DNA from: Romboutsia sp. CE17
GTDB lineage: Bacteria > Bacillota > Clostridia > Peptostreptococcales > Peptostreptococcaceae
Length of the DNA stretch: 64,000 nt
Assembly: GCF_012317385.1 (NCBI RefSeq)
Contig: NZ_CP051144.1
Coordinates: 2,480,001-2,544,000, forward strand
Direction of reading: 5' to 3'
In this document: positions 11,490 through 19,238 of the stretch, in pieces
Numbering within the stretch: the stretch's first letter is position 1
Layout of the letters: the number at the start of each line of letters is the position of its first letter
The notes under the pieces: generated by a model
The model's input: only the letters and a program-made list of their open reading frames with translations
Told to the model about the DNA's origin: nothing
Databases searched by the model: none
Made by a program: the position numbers and the translations under genes

Positions 11490-11518
11490 ATAATATCATG
11501 CATCTAGTTGTTTTTCAA
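11490..11518 (-). promoter_or_regulatory. Promoter of the second MATE gene
   Basis: Leftward TTGAAA (11513-11518), a 17-bp spacer and TATTAT (11490-11495). The predicted start near 11483 leaves a leader of about 118 nt. Confidence 0.7.
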
Positions 11519-11618
11519 TGTATAAAAAGATTTAACCTTCATATAAGTATTTAAATATAATTACATTTAAGATTGTCGTACAGCATTATTTAAACTATAT
11601 ATTTTAGAGATTTTTATG

Positions 11619-12092
11619 TTAATTAATAATTATTGTTGTGCCTGTAGGTACATTGTAGTATATCCATGCTGCATTTTCTGTAGCTAATCTTATACAGCCA
11701 TGGCTTATTGCTACCCCAAGTCTATCATCATATACTTCTCCATCTGATAACCTATATAATATGGAGTGGTAATAATATTCTCCTGTAATATTAGTGGCAT
11801 ATTTTACAAATACAGTACTTCCTTCTGATGTTATAGATTCGTATTTTGACCCTACATTAAATACACCTTTTATAGTTGGTGTTGAAGGTTTGCCTACTGT
11901 GCAACTCCACTTATGAATTAATGACCACTGATTATTTTCTTTTCTATATATATAAGTTAGCTTATCTCTAAGTGATGTTACCATTAGATAATTAGTTGGA
12001 CTTTGGATTTTATTATCATTTACAAATCCAGTCATGTCTGTATTAAATTTAGAATAATCTAATACACGATTATTTACTATTCTTTTCCTCAT
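11619..12092 (-). CDS. L,D-transpeptidase (YkuD domain), no visible export signal
   Basis: The YkuD catalytic signature is present: His in EYYYHSILY followed by SHGCIRL with the nucleophile Cys. Such enzymes form 3-3 cross-links in peptidoglycan or attach proteins to it. An upstream ATG at 12140 lacks a ribosome site. GGAGG lies 4 bases before the ATG at 12092, giving 157 aa starting MRKRIVNN. This start leaves no signal peptide, membrane segment or cell-wall-binding repeat, although the family normally works outside the cell. The protein is essentially just the catalytic domain. It appears to be a single-gene unit. Confidence 0.82.
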   Translation of the reverse strand: MRKRIVNNRVLDYSKFNTDMTGFVNDNKIQSPTNYLMVTSLRDKLTYIYRKENNQWSLIHKWSCTVGKPSTPTIKGVFNVGSKYESITSEGSTVFVKYATNITGEYYYHSILYRLSDGEVYDDRLGVAISHGCIRLATENAAWIYYNVPTGTTIIIN

Positions 12093-12220
12093 AATTCCTC
12101 CAATATTAAGATCAATTTTTATTCTAATAATTAAACTCATTATTGTATATTATTAGAATGCTTATATAAATGTGCAATTTATTGGAGTATAAGAATTTTT
12201 ATGATTATAATCTTCATTAA

Positions 12221-12257
12221 ATATAAAAAATGCTAGAATCTATTGTTCTAGCATTTT
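12221..12257 (-). terminator. Terminator after the metal exporter gene
   Basis: AAAATGCTAGAA pairs with TTCTAGCATTTT. On the minus strand the stem is followed by TTTTTTAT. It lies about 40 bp past the exporter stop codon. Confidence 0.75.
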
Positions 12258-12297
12258 AATTATATATATTGACTCAATTTTTATTTCTAAAATATAT

Positions 12298-13602
12298 CTA
12301 ATTCATTACCACATACACTACAAAACCTATCAGTATGGCTGGAATAGTAGTTAAAATTGTAGCCCATAAAGCTGATTTTTTATCCATTGCTATAAGTGGG
12401 AATAGTGCATCTCCATCTTGAGATATTGAATTTGCAACTAGAGCTGCAAATGGTATAATTCCCTTTGAATATAGAGATATAAATATAATTTGTATTCCAC
12501 ATCCAGGTACAATACCTAGAACTGCACCTATTACTACAGATATCATACCATTCACTAGTAATATAGAATGTAATACTTCTTCTCCACCAAGAACCATTAC
12601 CCCTAAATCATATACTAAATATCCTATAAATATCCATGTTATAACAAAAGCTGTTTCACTTGCTGAATGTATTATCATCTCTTTAAATGATAATATCTTA
12701 CTTTCAACTTCCTCATGTGTAGTATTTTTTATATACTTTTTAGATAGCACTGTATAAATTATAGATAAAGCTAGTCCTAGTAATGCTATTATACTTTCAA
12801 TTGATAATACTAAGCTTTCTTCATGTTCATGAGTATGTCCGTCTTCATCAATATGTTCTTCTTCATTAGTGTGCTCTTCATGAGCCTGTTCATATGAATA
12901 TGTGTGTGTATGCGAATGCACATGTGAGTGTCCAAGTCCTCCACTATGAGAAGTTATCATAATCACAAATCCTATTGCTATAAGTAAATAATATATTTTA
13001 TATCCTATTGAATGAGTAAATTTATAACCTAATTTACTTATTTTTCTTTTTTCATTATGATGAAGTGCATGATCTACTTCGTCATTTTCTTCATGACCTA
13101 TATGTTTCTTCGCATTTAAATCTATCCTTAATCCTTTTTCAAAATCTGTTTTTTGAGGATTACTACAGTTACAATTATAGAGTTTGCTTTTTCTAAGTTT
13201 TAATTTTTTATCTAAATGTAACATATCCACTATATATCCACAAATTATAGCTGTTACAAAACTTATTAAACTAACTCCTAGATATGATTTGATATCTGTA
13301 GAAATTAGTATAAAGGCTGCATCACCCATACTAGATACTAGTGTTGCCACTAAAGCTCCAAAGCTTACTTTATTTTTTACGTATAGTGGGATTAGTATAA
13401 TACTACCTCCACATCCTGGTATTATTCCAAGTATCGCTCCTATAATTGGCTGTATTCTTTTATTATTTTCTAAAATATTTACCATGTTTCCACTTGTTTT
13501 ATAATCTATATATCCAAATATTAGTATTACTACTCCTAGTAATACTCCTACATGTAAAAAAGATTCTTGTGCCGCATTTATGATTATATCTATTAATTCC
13601 AT
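12298..13602 (-). CDS. Putative 10-TM heavy-metal exporter with His-rich loop
   Basis: A polytopic membrane protein (434 aa) with two related halves. Each carries the repeat GAILGIIPGCGGSIILIPLY or its partner GAVLGIVPGCGIQIIFISLY, followed by SSMGDAAF or SISQDGDALF. This matches my memory of the ArsP-like family annotated as putative 10TM heavy-metal or manganese exporters. A central loop (about residues 218-265) is packed with His and acidic residues (HSHVHSHTHTY, HIDEDGHTHEHEE), likely metal binding. The ATG at 13602 follows GGAGTGATAA; the earlier in-frame ATG has no ribosome site. A Fur-box-like palindrome overlaps the promoter. The substrate metal is inferred only. Confidence 0.72.
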   Translation of the reverse strand: MELIDIIINAAQESFLHVGVLLGVVILIFGYIDYKTSGNMVNILENNKRIQPIIGAILGIIPGCGGSIILIPLYVKNKVSFGALVATLVSSMGDAAFILISTDIKSYLGVSLISFVTAIICGYIVDMLHLDKKLKLRKSKLYNCNCSNPQKTDFEKGLRIDLNAKKHIGHEENDEVDHALHHNEKRKISKLGYKFTHSIGYKIYYLLIAIGFVIMITSHSGGLGHSHVHSHTHTYSYEQAHEEHTNEEEHIDEDGHTHEHEESLVLSIESIIALLGLALSIIYTVLSKKYIKNTTHEEVESKILSFKEMIIHSASETAFVITWIFIGYLVYDLGVMVLGGEEVLHSILLVNGMISVVIGAVLGIVPGCGIQIIFISLYSKGIIPFAALVANSISQDGDALFPLIAMDKKSALWATILTTIPAILIGFVVYVVMN

Positions 13603-13627
13603 GTTATCACTCCTAACTCTATTATGT

Positions 13628-13655
13628 ATTATAACAAATATCAAATAATTGTAAA
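13628..13655 (-). promoter_or_regulatory. Promoter of the metal exporter
   Basis: Leftward -35 TTTACA (13650-13655), a 16-bp spacer and perfect -10 TATAAT (13628-13633). The -35 lies inside the neighbouring palindrome. Confidence 0.7.
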
Positions 13656-13683
13656 TGATAATTTTTATCATTTACAATTATTT
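13643..13683. promoter_or_regulatory. 19-bp perfect palindrome, Fur-box-like operator
   Basis: Arms 13643-13661 and 13665-13683 are exact complements around TTT. The centre reads TGATAAT-T-TTTATCA, one base from the 7-1-7 Fur-family box TGATAAT-N-ATTATCA. It covers the -35 of the exporter. A metal-responsive regulator (Fur, Zur, PerR or MntR type) is the likely binder; which one cannot be told by eye. Confidence 0.6.
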
Positions 13684-13713
13684 CAATTAAAGTTAGGATT
13701 TTTTATGATAAAA

Positions 13714-13759
13714 TGAAAAAACTCTATCCTTGTTGGTAAAACCATACTAAGATAGAGTT
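13714..13759 (-). terminator. Terminator of the type IV pilus operon
   Basis: AACTCTATC (13720-13728) pairs with GATAGAGTT (13751-13759), with an inner TTGGT/ACCA stem. On the minus strand it is followed by TTTTTTC. It lies about 95 bp after the pilD stop. Confidence 0.7.
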
Positions 13760-13853
13760 ATTTATTAAATTTAATATCTATTAGTTCGTAAATTTTATAT
13801 ATCATATTTTAATAAAAATATAGCTAACTTTAATTTCGTACTATTTTTATAAT

Positions 13854-14633
13854 TTAAATCATTAAATTCATATACCAATTTATAATATCCGTTCCACATA
13901 TAACTGCTATAAATGCCCCTACTGATATAAATGGTCCATACGGAATCATAGAATTATAATCTATATTTTTTAAATTACTATATATTATTATAATTACTCC
14001 ATATATAGCTCCTACATATATACTTAATAGTATAGTTAAAAGTCCTAATTTAACACCAAGAAATAATCCAATCATAAAGAATAGTTTAATGTCTCCTCCA
14101 CCCATTACTTCTTTTTTAACTATTAATTCTATTAAATTTATAAGTAAAAGCATTCCTCCTCCGCATATTATAGCACCTGCTAAACTATCTAATAGAGAGA
14201 TTCCTTTTCCTGTTAGGTTAAATATTACTGCGAATAATGATCCAAATATTATTATCTTATCTGGTATTATATAATGATCTATATCTATAAAAGTTATTAT
14301 TATAAGCAGTGAGGTTAAAACTAAATAATTAATTATTATAAAATTCATGCCGTATACTTTATATACTAACACAAATAATATTCCCGTTAATAATTCAATT
14401 AATGGATATCTTAATGATATTTTACTATCACAATAACTACATTTTCCTTTTAAGAATACCCAACTTAATATTGGTATTAGGTCTTTTGGTTTTAATTTTG
14501 TATTGCAATTATAACAATGCGATGGTGGATTTGATATTGATTGATTATTTGGTATCCTGAATATACATACATTAAAAAAACTTCCAAATATTATACCAAA
14601 TATAAATATCATTACATTAATATATGCTTCCAT
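13854..14633 (-). CDS. pilD: Prepilin peptidase / N-methyltransferase
   Basis: This polytopic membrane aspartyl protease (259 aa) cleaves the short leader of type IV prepilins and methylates the new N-terminus. The N-terminal domain has the start FGSFFNVCIFRIP and two CxxC pairs (CYNC and CSYC) that bind zinc. Catalytic aspartates are in FIDIDHYIIPD and GGGDIKL. Length fits the bifunctional A24A form. It is the last gene of the pilus operon, 17 bp after pilT, with AGGAG before the ATG. Four prepilin-like substrates are encoded just upstream. Confidence 0.93.
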   Translation of the reverse strand: MEAYINVMIFIFGIIFGSFFNVCIFRIPNNQSISNPPSHCYNCNTKLKPKDLIPILSWVFLKGKCSYCDSKISLRYPLIELLTGILFVLVYKVYGMNFIIINYLVLTSLLIIITFIDIDHYIIPDKIIIFGSLFAVIFNLTGKGISLLDSLAGAIICGGGMLLLINLIELIVKKEVMGGGDIKLFFMIGLFLGVKLGLLTILLSIYVGAIYGVIIIIYSNLKNIDYNSMIPYGPFISVGAFIAVICGTDIINWYMNLMI

Positions 14634-14650
14634 TATAATAATCTCCTAAT

Positions 14651-15712
14651 TTAATATCTTTCACCAATAAGTTTAGATGTATATTCATAATCTGTACATC
14701 TACTTAATACACTATCTCTTGATATTAAGCCTTGTCTATATAAATTAATTAATTCTTGATCCATAGACTTCATCCCTTGCTTACTACCTGTACTGATTAT
14801 ATTTTGTATTTGATAAGTTTTATTTTCTCTTATTAGATTTCTTATAGCTGTATTTGATACCATCACTTCAAAAGCTGCAACTCTTTTTCTACCATCTATA
14901 GTAGAAATAAGTTGTTGTGAGATTATACCTTCACAAACCGTTGATAATTGAGTTCTTATTTGTTGCTGCTGTTCTGATGGAAACATATCAACTATTCTAT
15001 CTATTGTTTTAGCGGCCCCAACTGTATGTAGAGTTGAGAAAACTAAATGGCCTGTTTCTGCTGCTGTTAATGCAATAGATATTGTTTCTGGATCTCTCAT
15101 CTCACCTATAAGTATTACATCTGGATCTTGGCGAAGTATTGATCTTAATGCAGAATTAAAACTCTCTGTATCTTGCCCTATTTCTCTTTGATTAACTATA
15201 CTATTTTTATGGTGATGAACATATTCAATAGGGTCTTCTAATGTTATTATGTGTTTTTGTTGATTTTTATTTATTATGTCTATTAAACTTGCAAGCGTTG
15301 TACTTTTTCCACTTCCTGTTGGTCCTGTTACTAATATAAGTCCTTTATGCTTTTGCGTAAATGTTTTTAATACTTCTGGTAGCCCTAAAGTTTCAAAATC
15401 TGGTACTTGCGCAGTTATAGCTCTTATTGCTATAGCATAATTTCCTTTTTGCTTGTATGCATTTACCCTAAATCTTTCACCAGTATCTATCTCTACAGAA
15501 AAGTCACATTCTCCATTTAATTCTAACTTTTTAAAGTTTTTTTCTCCAGCTAATTCTTGAACCATTTCCATTGTGTCATAATTAGTCAGTTTTCTATCAG
15601 TCAGTTTTAAAAATTTTCCTTTTACTCTAGCTATAGGTTGACTATCTACTGTTATATGTATATCAGATGCTCCTAATTCTATAGCCATTTTTAGTAAGTC
15701 AAATATATTCAT
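14651..15712 (-). CDS. pilT: Pilus retraction ATPase PilT
   Basis: A hexameric cytoplasmic ATPase (353 aa) that disassembles pilin from the base and drives retraction and twitching. It has the PilT N-terminal domain (ASDIHITVDSQPIARVKG), Walker A GPTGSGKST, an Asp box (ITLEDPIEYVH), the Walker B region ILIGEMRDPETI and the His box TGHLVFSTLHT. The C-terminal AFEVMVSN and RNLIRENKTYQI segments are typical of PilT and absent from PilB. It is encoded next to pilD and 25 bp after pilK. Confidence 0.95.
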   Translation of the reverse strand: MNIFDLLKMAIELGASDIHITVDSQPIARVKGKFLKLTDRKLTNYDTMEMVQELAGEKNFKKLELNGECDFSVEIDTGERFRVNAYKQKGNYAIAIRAITAQVPDFETLGLPEVLKTFTQKHKGLILVTGPTGSGKSTTLASLIDIINKNQQKHIITLEDPIEYVHHHKNSIVNQREIGQDTESFNSALRSILRQDPDVILIGEMRDPETISIALTAAETGHLVFSTLHTVGAAKTIDRIVDMFPSEQQQQIRTQLSTVCEGIISQQLISTIDGRKRVAAFEVMVSNTAIRNLIRENKTYQIQNIISTGSKQGMKSMDQELINLYRQGLISRDSVLSRCTDYEYTSKLIGERY

Positions 15713-15736
15713 TTTGTACTCCTATTTTGCATTGCT

Positions 15737-17281
15737 TTATATTTTGTCATGTGTTTTTATAGAATAGTTTGTTCTATATTCTCCATTTGTTGTTTTTTGT
15801 GTTTTAAATATTACCTTAGATTTTATTTTATATTTCTTTCCTCTGTTAGTTCCGCTAGATATTATTTCTATTGATATATCATCTACACTTTGTACTTTAT
15901 TATTTGAATATAATAGTACTATAGGTGTCCTTTCTATTGCTTCAACAGAGTATCCATAATTGTCTTCAAATGGATAAGTATAACTTGGTAATTCTACATA
16001 TATACCCGGAATATCATCACCATTATCTGGTGGATTAATTGTGCCTGGAGGATCTGGCAATGTCACTTCTCCATCTATATCTACCGGAGTATATCCAAGT
16101 TTACATTTTAGTTCTATTAAGTTTATTTTTATAGCTTCTAAATTTAAGCATACTTTCTTCAATTTTTCATATGTAGTTGTATTTAGCGATTTATAATTAT
16201 AAAAGTATTCAATATATATTTTATATAATTCACTCTCAAGATCATTATATATTTTTTCTTGTATCGCTATATCAATAGAATCACAGATTCCACTCTTCAT
16301 AGTATTTATTGTATTTTCCCATTCACTTGCAGTCGATGAAAGATATTGAAACTTAATAAAATTGTATGTATTTCCAGGATATGAACTTCCTTCATACCTA
16401 ACACCATTATTTATATAGTCTAATAATTTTTGTGAAGTAGTATGACCAAGAGTATTTACTTTATCCACTAAAGTTTGCTGAGAATTATGCTCAAGGGATG
16501 TGATACTATTTGCTAAATCATATATACTATTCTTTAATTCATTTGATATATACTGTTGTATCGATTCAACAGTATAACTATGATTACTGTCATTATAATT
16601 TTTTATAAACTTATTATATATATCATTACTATCAGTAGATATTCTATCAGACCATTGGTCTTTTATTCCTTCTATATATAAAGGTTTATGGTCTTTATGT
16701 ATTTCATCACTGCTATATATTTTTACCAAAGAATTACTAATATCACTTAGTGCTAAATAAACTGTATCTTTTATTTCATTTCTAATACTATCATTCTCTG
16801 TAGTCGTAACCCACTCCTCAGAAGTATCCCATATTAATTTATACTTTAAATCATATATATCTGATTGAAGTTGTTGTACTGATGAATAATTATTTGAAAT
16901 TATATCGTATAAATTTATAATTACATCATTTAATACTCCATAACTATTATTTATACCCTGTAATTTATCATAAGCATTAATTAATTCATTTTTTACAATT
17001 GCAAAATCATCATTTTTTGATTTAGTAAGTCTACTTAGCAATTTAGATGAACTTTGTGGATAATTATTAACCTTAAACTCTATTTGTTCTATTATCTGTG
17101 ATATAGTATTCTCTATACCAGCCTCTGCTGCATACTTTGCATCTACAGTAGTTAATGAATTTTGATTACTCTTTATTTGGTTATTAATTTGCGTAAATAT
17201 TGTGCCTGTAAATATTATTACTAAAGCTAAAACTACTATTACAAGCACAAGCGCATTACCTCTATTATTATTTTTTTTCAT
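15737..17281 (-). CDS. pilK: Large GspK/PilX-like minor pilin
   Basis: A prepilin-like protein (514 aa) with leader MKKNNNRG, then NALVLVIVVLALVIIF, a hydrophobic helix lacking Glu at position 5. Loss of Glu5 marks the tip subunit GspK/PilK, which caps the minor-pilin complex. The rest is a long, mostly helical extracellular region with many Tyr, Asn and Ser, plus a proline-rich stretch (about residues 400-430). The ATG at 17281 follows AGGGAG; the upstream ATG at 17326 has no site and would overlap pilU. Order in the operon matches the Clostridioides difficile pilK position as I remember it. Confidence 0.82.
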   Translation of the reverse strand: MKKNNNRGNALVLVIVVLALVIIFTGTIFTQINNQIKSNQNSLTTVDAKYAAEAGIENTISQIIEQIEFKVNNYPQSSSKLLSRLTKSKNDDFAIVKNELINAYDKLQGINNSYGVLNDVIINLYDIISNNYSSVQQLQSDIYDLKYKLIWDTSEEWVTTTENDSIRNEIKDTVYLALSDISNSLVKIYSSDEIHKDHKPLYIEGIKDQWSDRISTDSNDIYNKFIKNYNDSNHSYTVESIQQYISNELKNSIYDLANSITSLEHNSQQTLVDKVNTLGHTTSQKLLDYINNGVRYEGSSYPGNTYNFIKFQYLSSTASEWENTINTMKSGICDSIDIAIQEKIYNDLESELYKIYIEYFYNYKSLNTTTYEKLKKVCLNLEAIKINLIELKCKLGYTPVDIDGEVTLPDPPGTINPPDNGDDIPGIYVELPSYTYPFEDNYGYSVEAIERTPIVLLYSNNKVQSVDDISIEIISSGTNRGKKYKIKSKVIFKTQKTTNGEYRTNYSIKTHDKI

Positions 17282-17297
17282 ACAAAATCTCCCTATT

Positions 17298-17714
17298 TTA
17301 AGTAGAATTGCTTCGCCCAACAACAACTTGGGTAATTATCTGCACTTTCTTTCTGCTATCCTTAGGATTTTTATATTTCACAGTTACATTTACTTCATAC
17401 AATAAATCGCTCTTTTGTTCTACTAAAACATCTATATCACAATTATCAAATGTATAATTATGATTTTCACCAATTATAAATTCGTTATTTTCTAAATCTT
17501 TTAAATTAGAAGTATTATTATTTTTTATTTGTATTCTTATATTTTCAACTTCACTCTGTGCTAAACTAAGTGAATTAATATCTATTTCATTCTTTTTATT
17601 ATTTTTAATACTAGTATTTATTACACCGAAAAACACTAGTATTAAAATAGACAAGATGCTTAGTGATATTAATATTTCCGCTAAAGTAAATCCTTTAGAA
17701 CTCCTGTTTTTCAT
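17298..17714 (-). CDS. pilU: Minor type IV pilin PilU
   Basis: A 138-aa prepilin with leader MKNRSSKG and the processing site G/FTLAEILISL, with Glu5 kept. The hydrophobic helix is followed by a small globular domain without clear cysteine pairs. The ATG at 17714 has GGAG nine bases upstream and gives a normal 8-residue leader; the ATG at 17729 has no site. It probably joins PilV and PilK in the priming complex at the pilus tip. The symbol follows the C. difficile naming order from memory. Confidence 0.78.
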   Translation of the reverse strand: MKNRSSKGFTLAEILISLSILSILILVFFGVINTSIKNNKKNEIDINSLSLAQSEVENIRIQIKNNNTSNLKDLENNEFIIGENHNYTFDNCDIDVLVEQKSDLLYEVNVTVKYKNPKDSRKKVQIITQVVVGRSNST

Positions 17715-17742
17715 TTTAAATTTCTCCATATTTTTAAATCTA

Positions 17743-18342
17743 TCAATTTTCTTTTATATTTGATATATCTGTATCAGAACTACTATCTAGAGTATTTACC
17801 TCATTATCCATATTTCCATTGTCATCATTACTATCCAAATCTAAGGTTAATCTAGTAGATGTATGAAATGAATACTTTTTATTTACTTTATTTTCTTTAT
17901 AATTTACTATAACTTCATATACACCTTTATTTTTAGTTTCATTTATTAAAAATGGATTATCATCATATCTTTGCTGACCATCAACAATTAATATTTCACT
18001 TGAACCCTCTTTTCGAGTCAAATTATATGTATCTTTATTTTTTTTAGTATGGTTTTCAACTATATAATCTATAGTTGTGTTTTCTTTAAATATCGTATAT
18101 TTGTAACTTATATTATTTATGGTTTCTTTATCTCCAATTGATTTACTTTGTTCTATATCTTTAGTTAAATATTGATTAATTAAATTTGCACTAGACATAT
18201 TAAGCGTTATATTTTTTTGATTATTAGTATATATACTTATTCCGCTAATAATCTTATATCCAATAGCTATAACTATACTAAATATAGTTATAGCTATTAT
18301 AAGCTCCATAAGAGTGAATCCACTATTACCTCTCTTTTTCAT
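17743..18342 (-). CDS. pilV: Minor type IV pilin PilV
   Basis: A 199-aa prepilin with leader MKKRGNSG, cleavage site G/FTLMELIIAI and Glu5. The remainder is a beta-rich domain like GspJ/PilW minor pilins, ending in an acidic Asn/Asp/Ser-rich tail (about residues 170-199). GGAGG precedes the ATG. It lies between pilO and pilU with short gaps. Assignment as PilV rather than a PilW-like protein follows gene order. Confidence 0.76.
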   Translation of the reverse strand: MKKRGNSGFTLMELIIAITIFSIVIAIGYKIISGISIYTNNQKNITLNMSSANLINQYLTKDIEQSKSIGDKETINNISYKYTIFKENTTIDYIVENHTKKNKDTYNLTRKEGSSEILIVDGQQRYDDNPFLINETKNKGVYEVIVNYKENKVNKKYSFHTSTRLTLDLDSNDDNGNMDNEVNTLDSSSDTDISNIKEN

Positions 18343-18356
18343 TAATTAGCCTCCAA

Positions 18357-19238
18357 TTATCTACTCGTAGTTTTAAATGGATTATATTTTCCAGGCTTCC
18401 ATGTTGTTGGATCATCATTGTTAAATTCTAACAATGGATTTTGAGATGAATAGCTTATAAATTTAAATGTTGCTGTAACTATACCACTCGCTTTTGGTGT
18501 AGTGTTATTATTTAACTCCGTCAATACTGTATATGGTTTACAATTTTCATCAGGCGTATTTTTACCACTCTGATATGCAGATCCTGATTGTATTTCTTCG
18601 CCACTTTGGCTTGATTCTAACTGTAACACTGGACAATCTTGCTTGTGATATAAAGTTCCACTATTTGTCCAATATACTGTATTATTAGGTACAATACTTG
18701 ATATGTTTTCACTTTGACTTATATCTTCCTCTTCTTCATAAGTCTTTATATCAAAATCTAATACTTGAGTCATATTTTCTTGTTTTTCAAGATAATGCAT
18801 TATTTCTCTTACATTTTTATAGCTGCCTCTAACCTGTATAGTTGCTGGTAAAGCGTAAAAATTATCATATTGTTTTATGTCTTCAACTGAATATTGTATT
18901 AAATCAACATCTACTTCGCTCATAAGATTTGAAAGACCTATTAAAAACATTCCATCCTGTATATCATATGATAAAATTTTACTTTTTACTTTTAGTTCAT
19001 TTTCTAAACTCTCCACATTTTTTTCTATAATTGATATTTGAGCTATTTCATCTTCTAATTTATCGCTCTGATTTTGTAAGGATTCTAAATTAGACCTAGA
19101 TTCTATAAACTCTGAGTATTTTGGATATATAAATACATATACATAACTAAAAAATATAACAAAAACTGAAATTACTATAAATATCTCTTTTATATTTAAT
19201 TCTTTTTGTAATATGCTCTTTTTTTCTTTGCTATTCAC
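18357..19238 (-). CDS. pilO: Pilus alignment protein PilO with YHxxxC insert
   Basis: A bitopic membrane protein (293 aa): a short cytoplasmic start, one membrane helix (about residues 18-38), a coiled coil (about 45-90) and a ferredoxin-like domain (about 95-168). It bridges PilN to the rest of the assembly platform. After that domain lies an unusual segment, TNSGTLYHKQDCPVL (about 191-205), with Cys233 nearby, resembling Ada-like YHxxxC zinc motifs. The start is GTG, overlapping the pilMN stop by 8 bp, so translation is coupled. The function of the insert is unknown. Confidence 0.82.
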   Translation of the reverse strand: MNSKEKKSILQKELNIKEIFIVISVFVIFFSYVYVFIYPKYSEFIESRSNLESLQNQSDKLEDEIAQISIIEKNVESLENELKVKSKILSYDIQDGMFLIGLSNLMSEVDVDLIQYSVEDIKQYDNFYALPATIQVRGSYKNVREIMHYLEKQENMTQVLDFDIKTYEEEEDISQSENISSIVPNNTVYWTNSGTLYHKQDCPVLQLESSQSGEEIQSGSAYQSGKNTPDENCKPYTVLTELNNNTTPKASGIVTATFKFISYSSQNPLLEFNNDDPTTWKPGKYNPFKTTSR

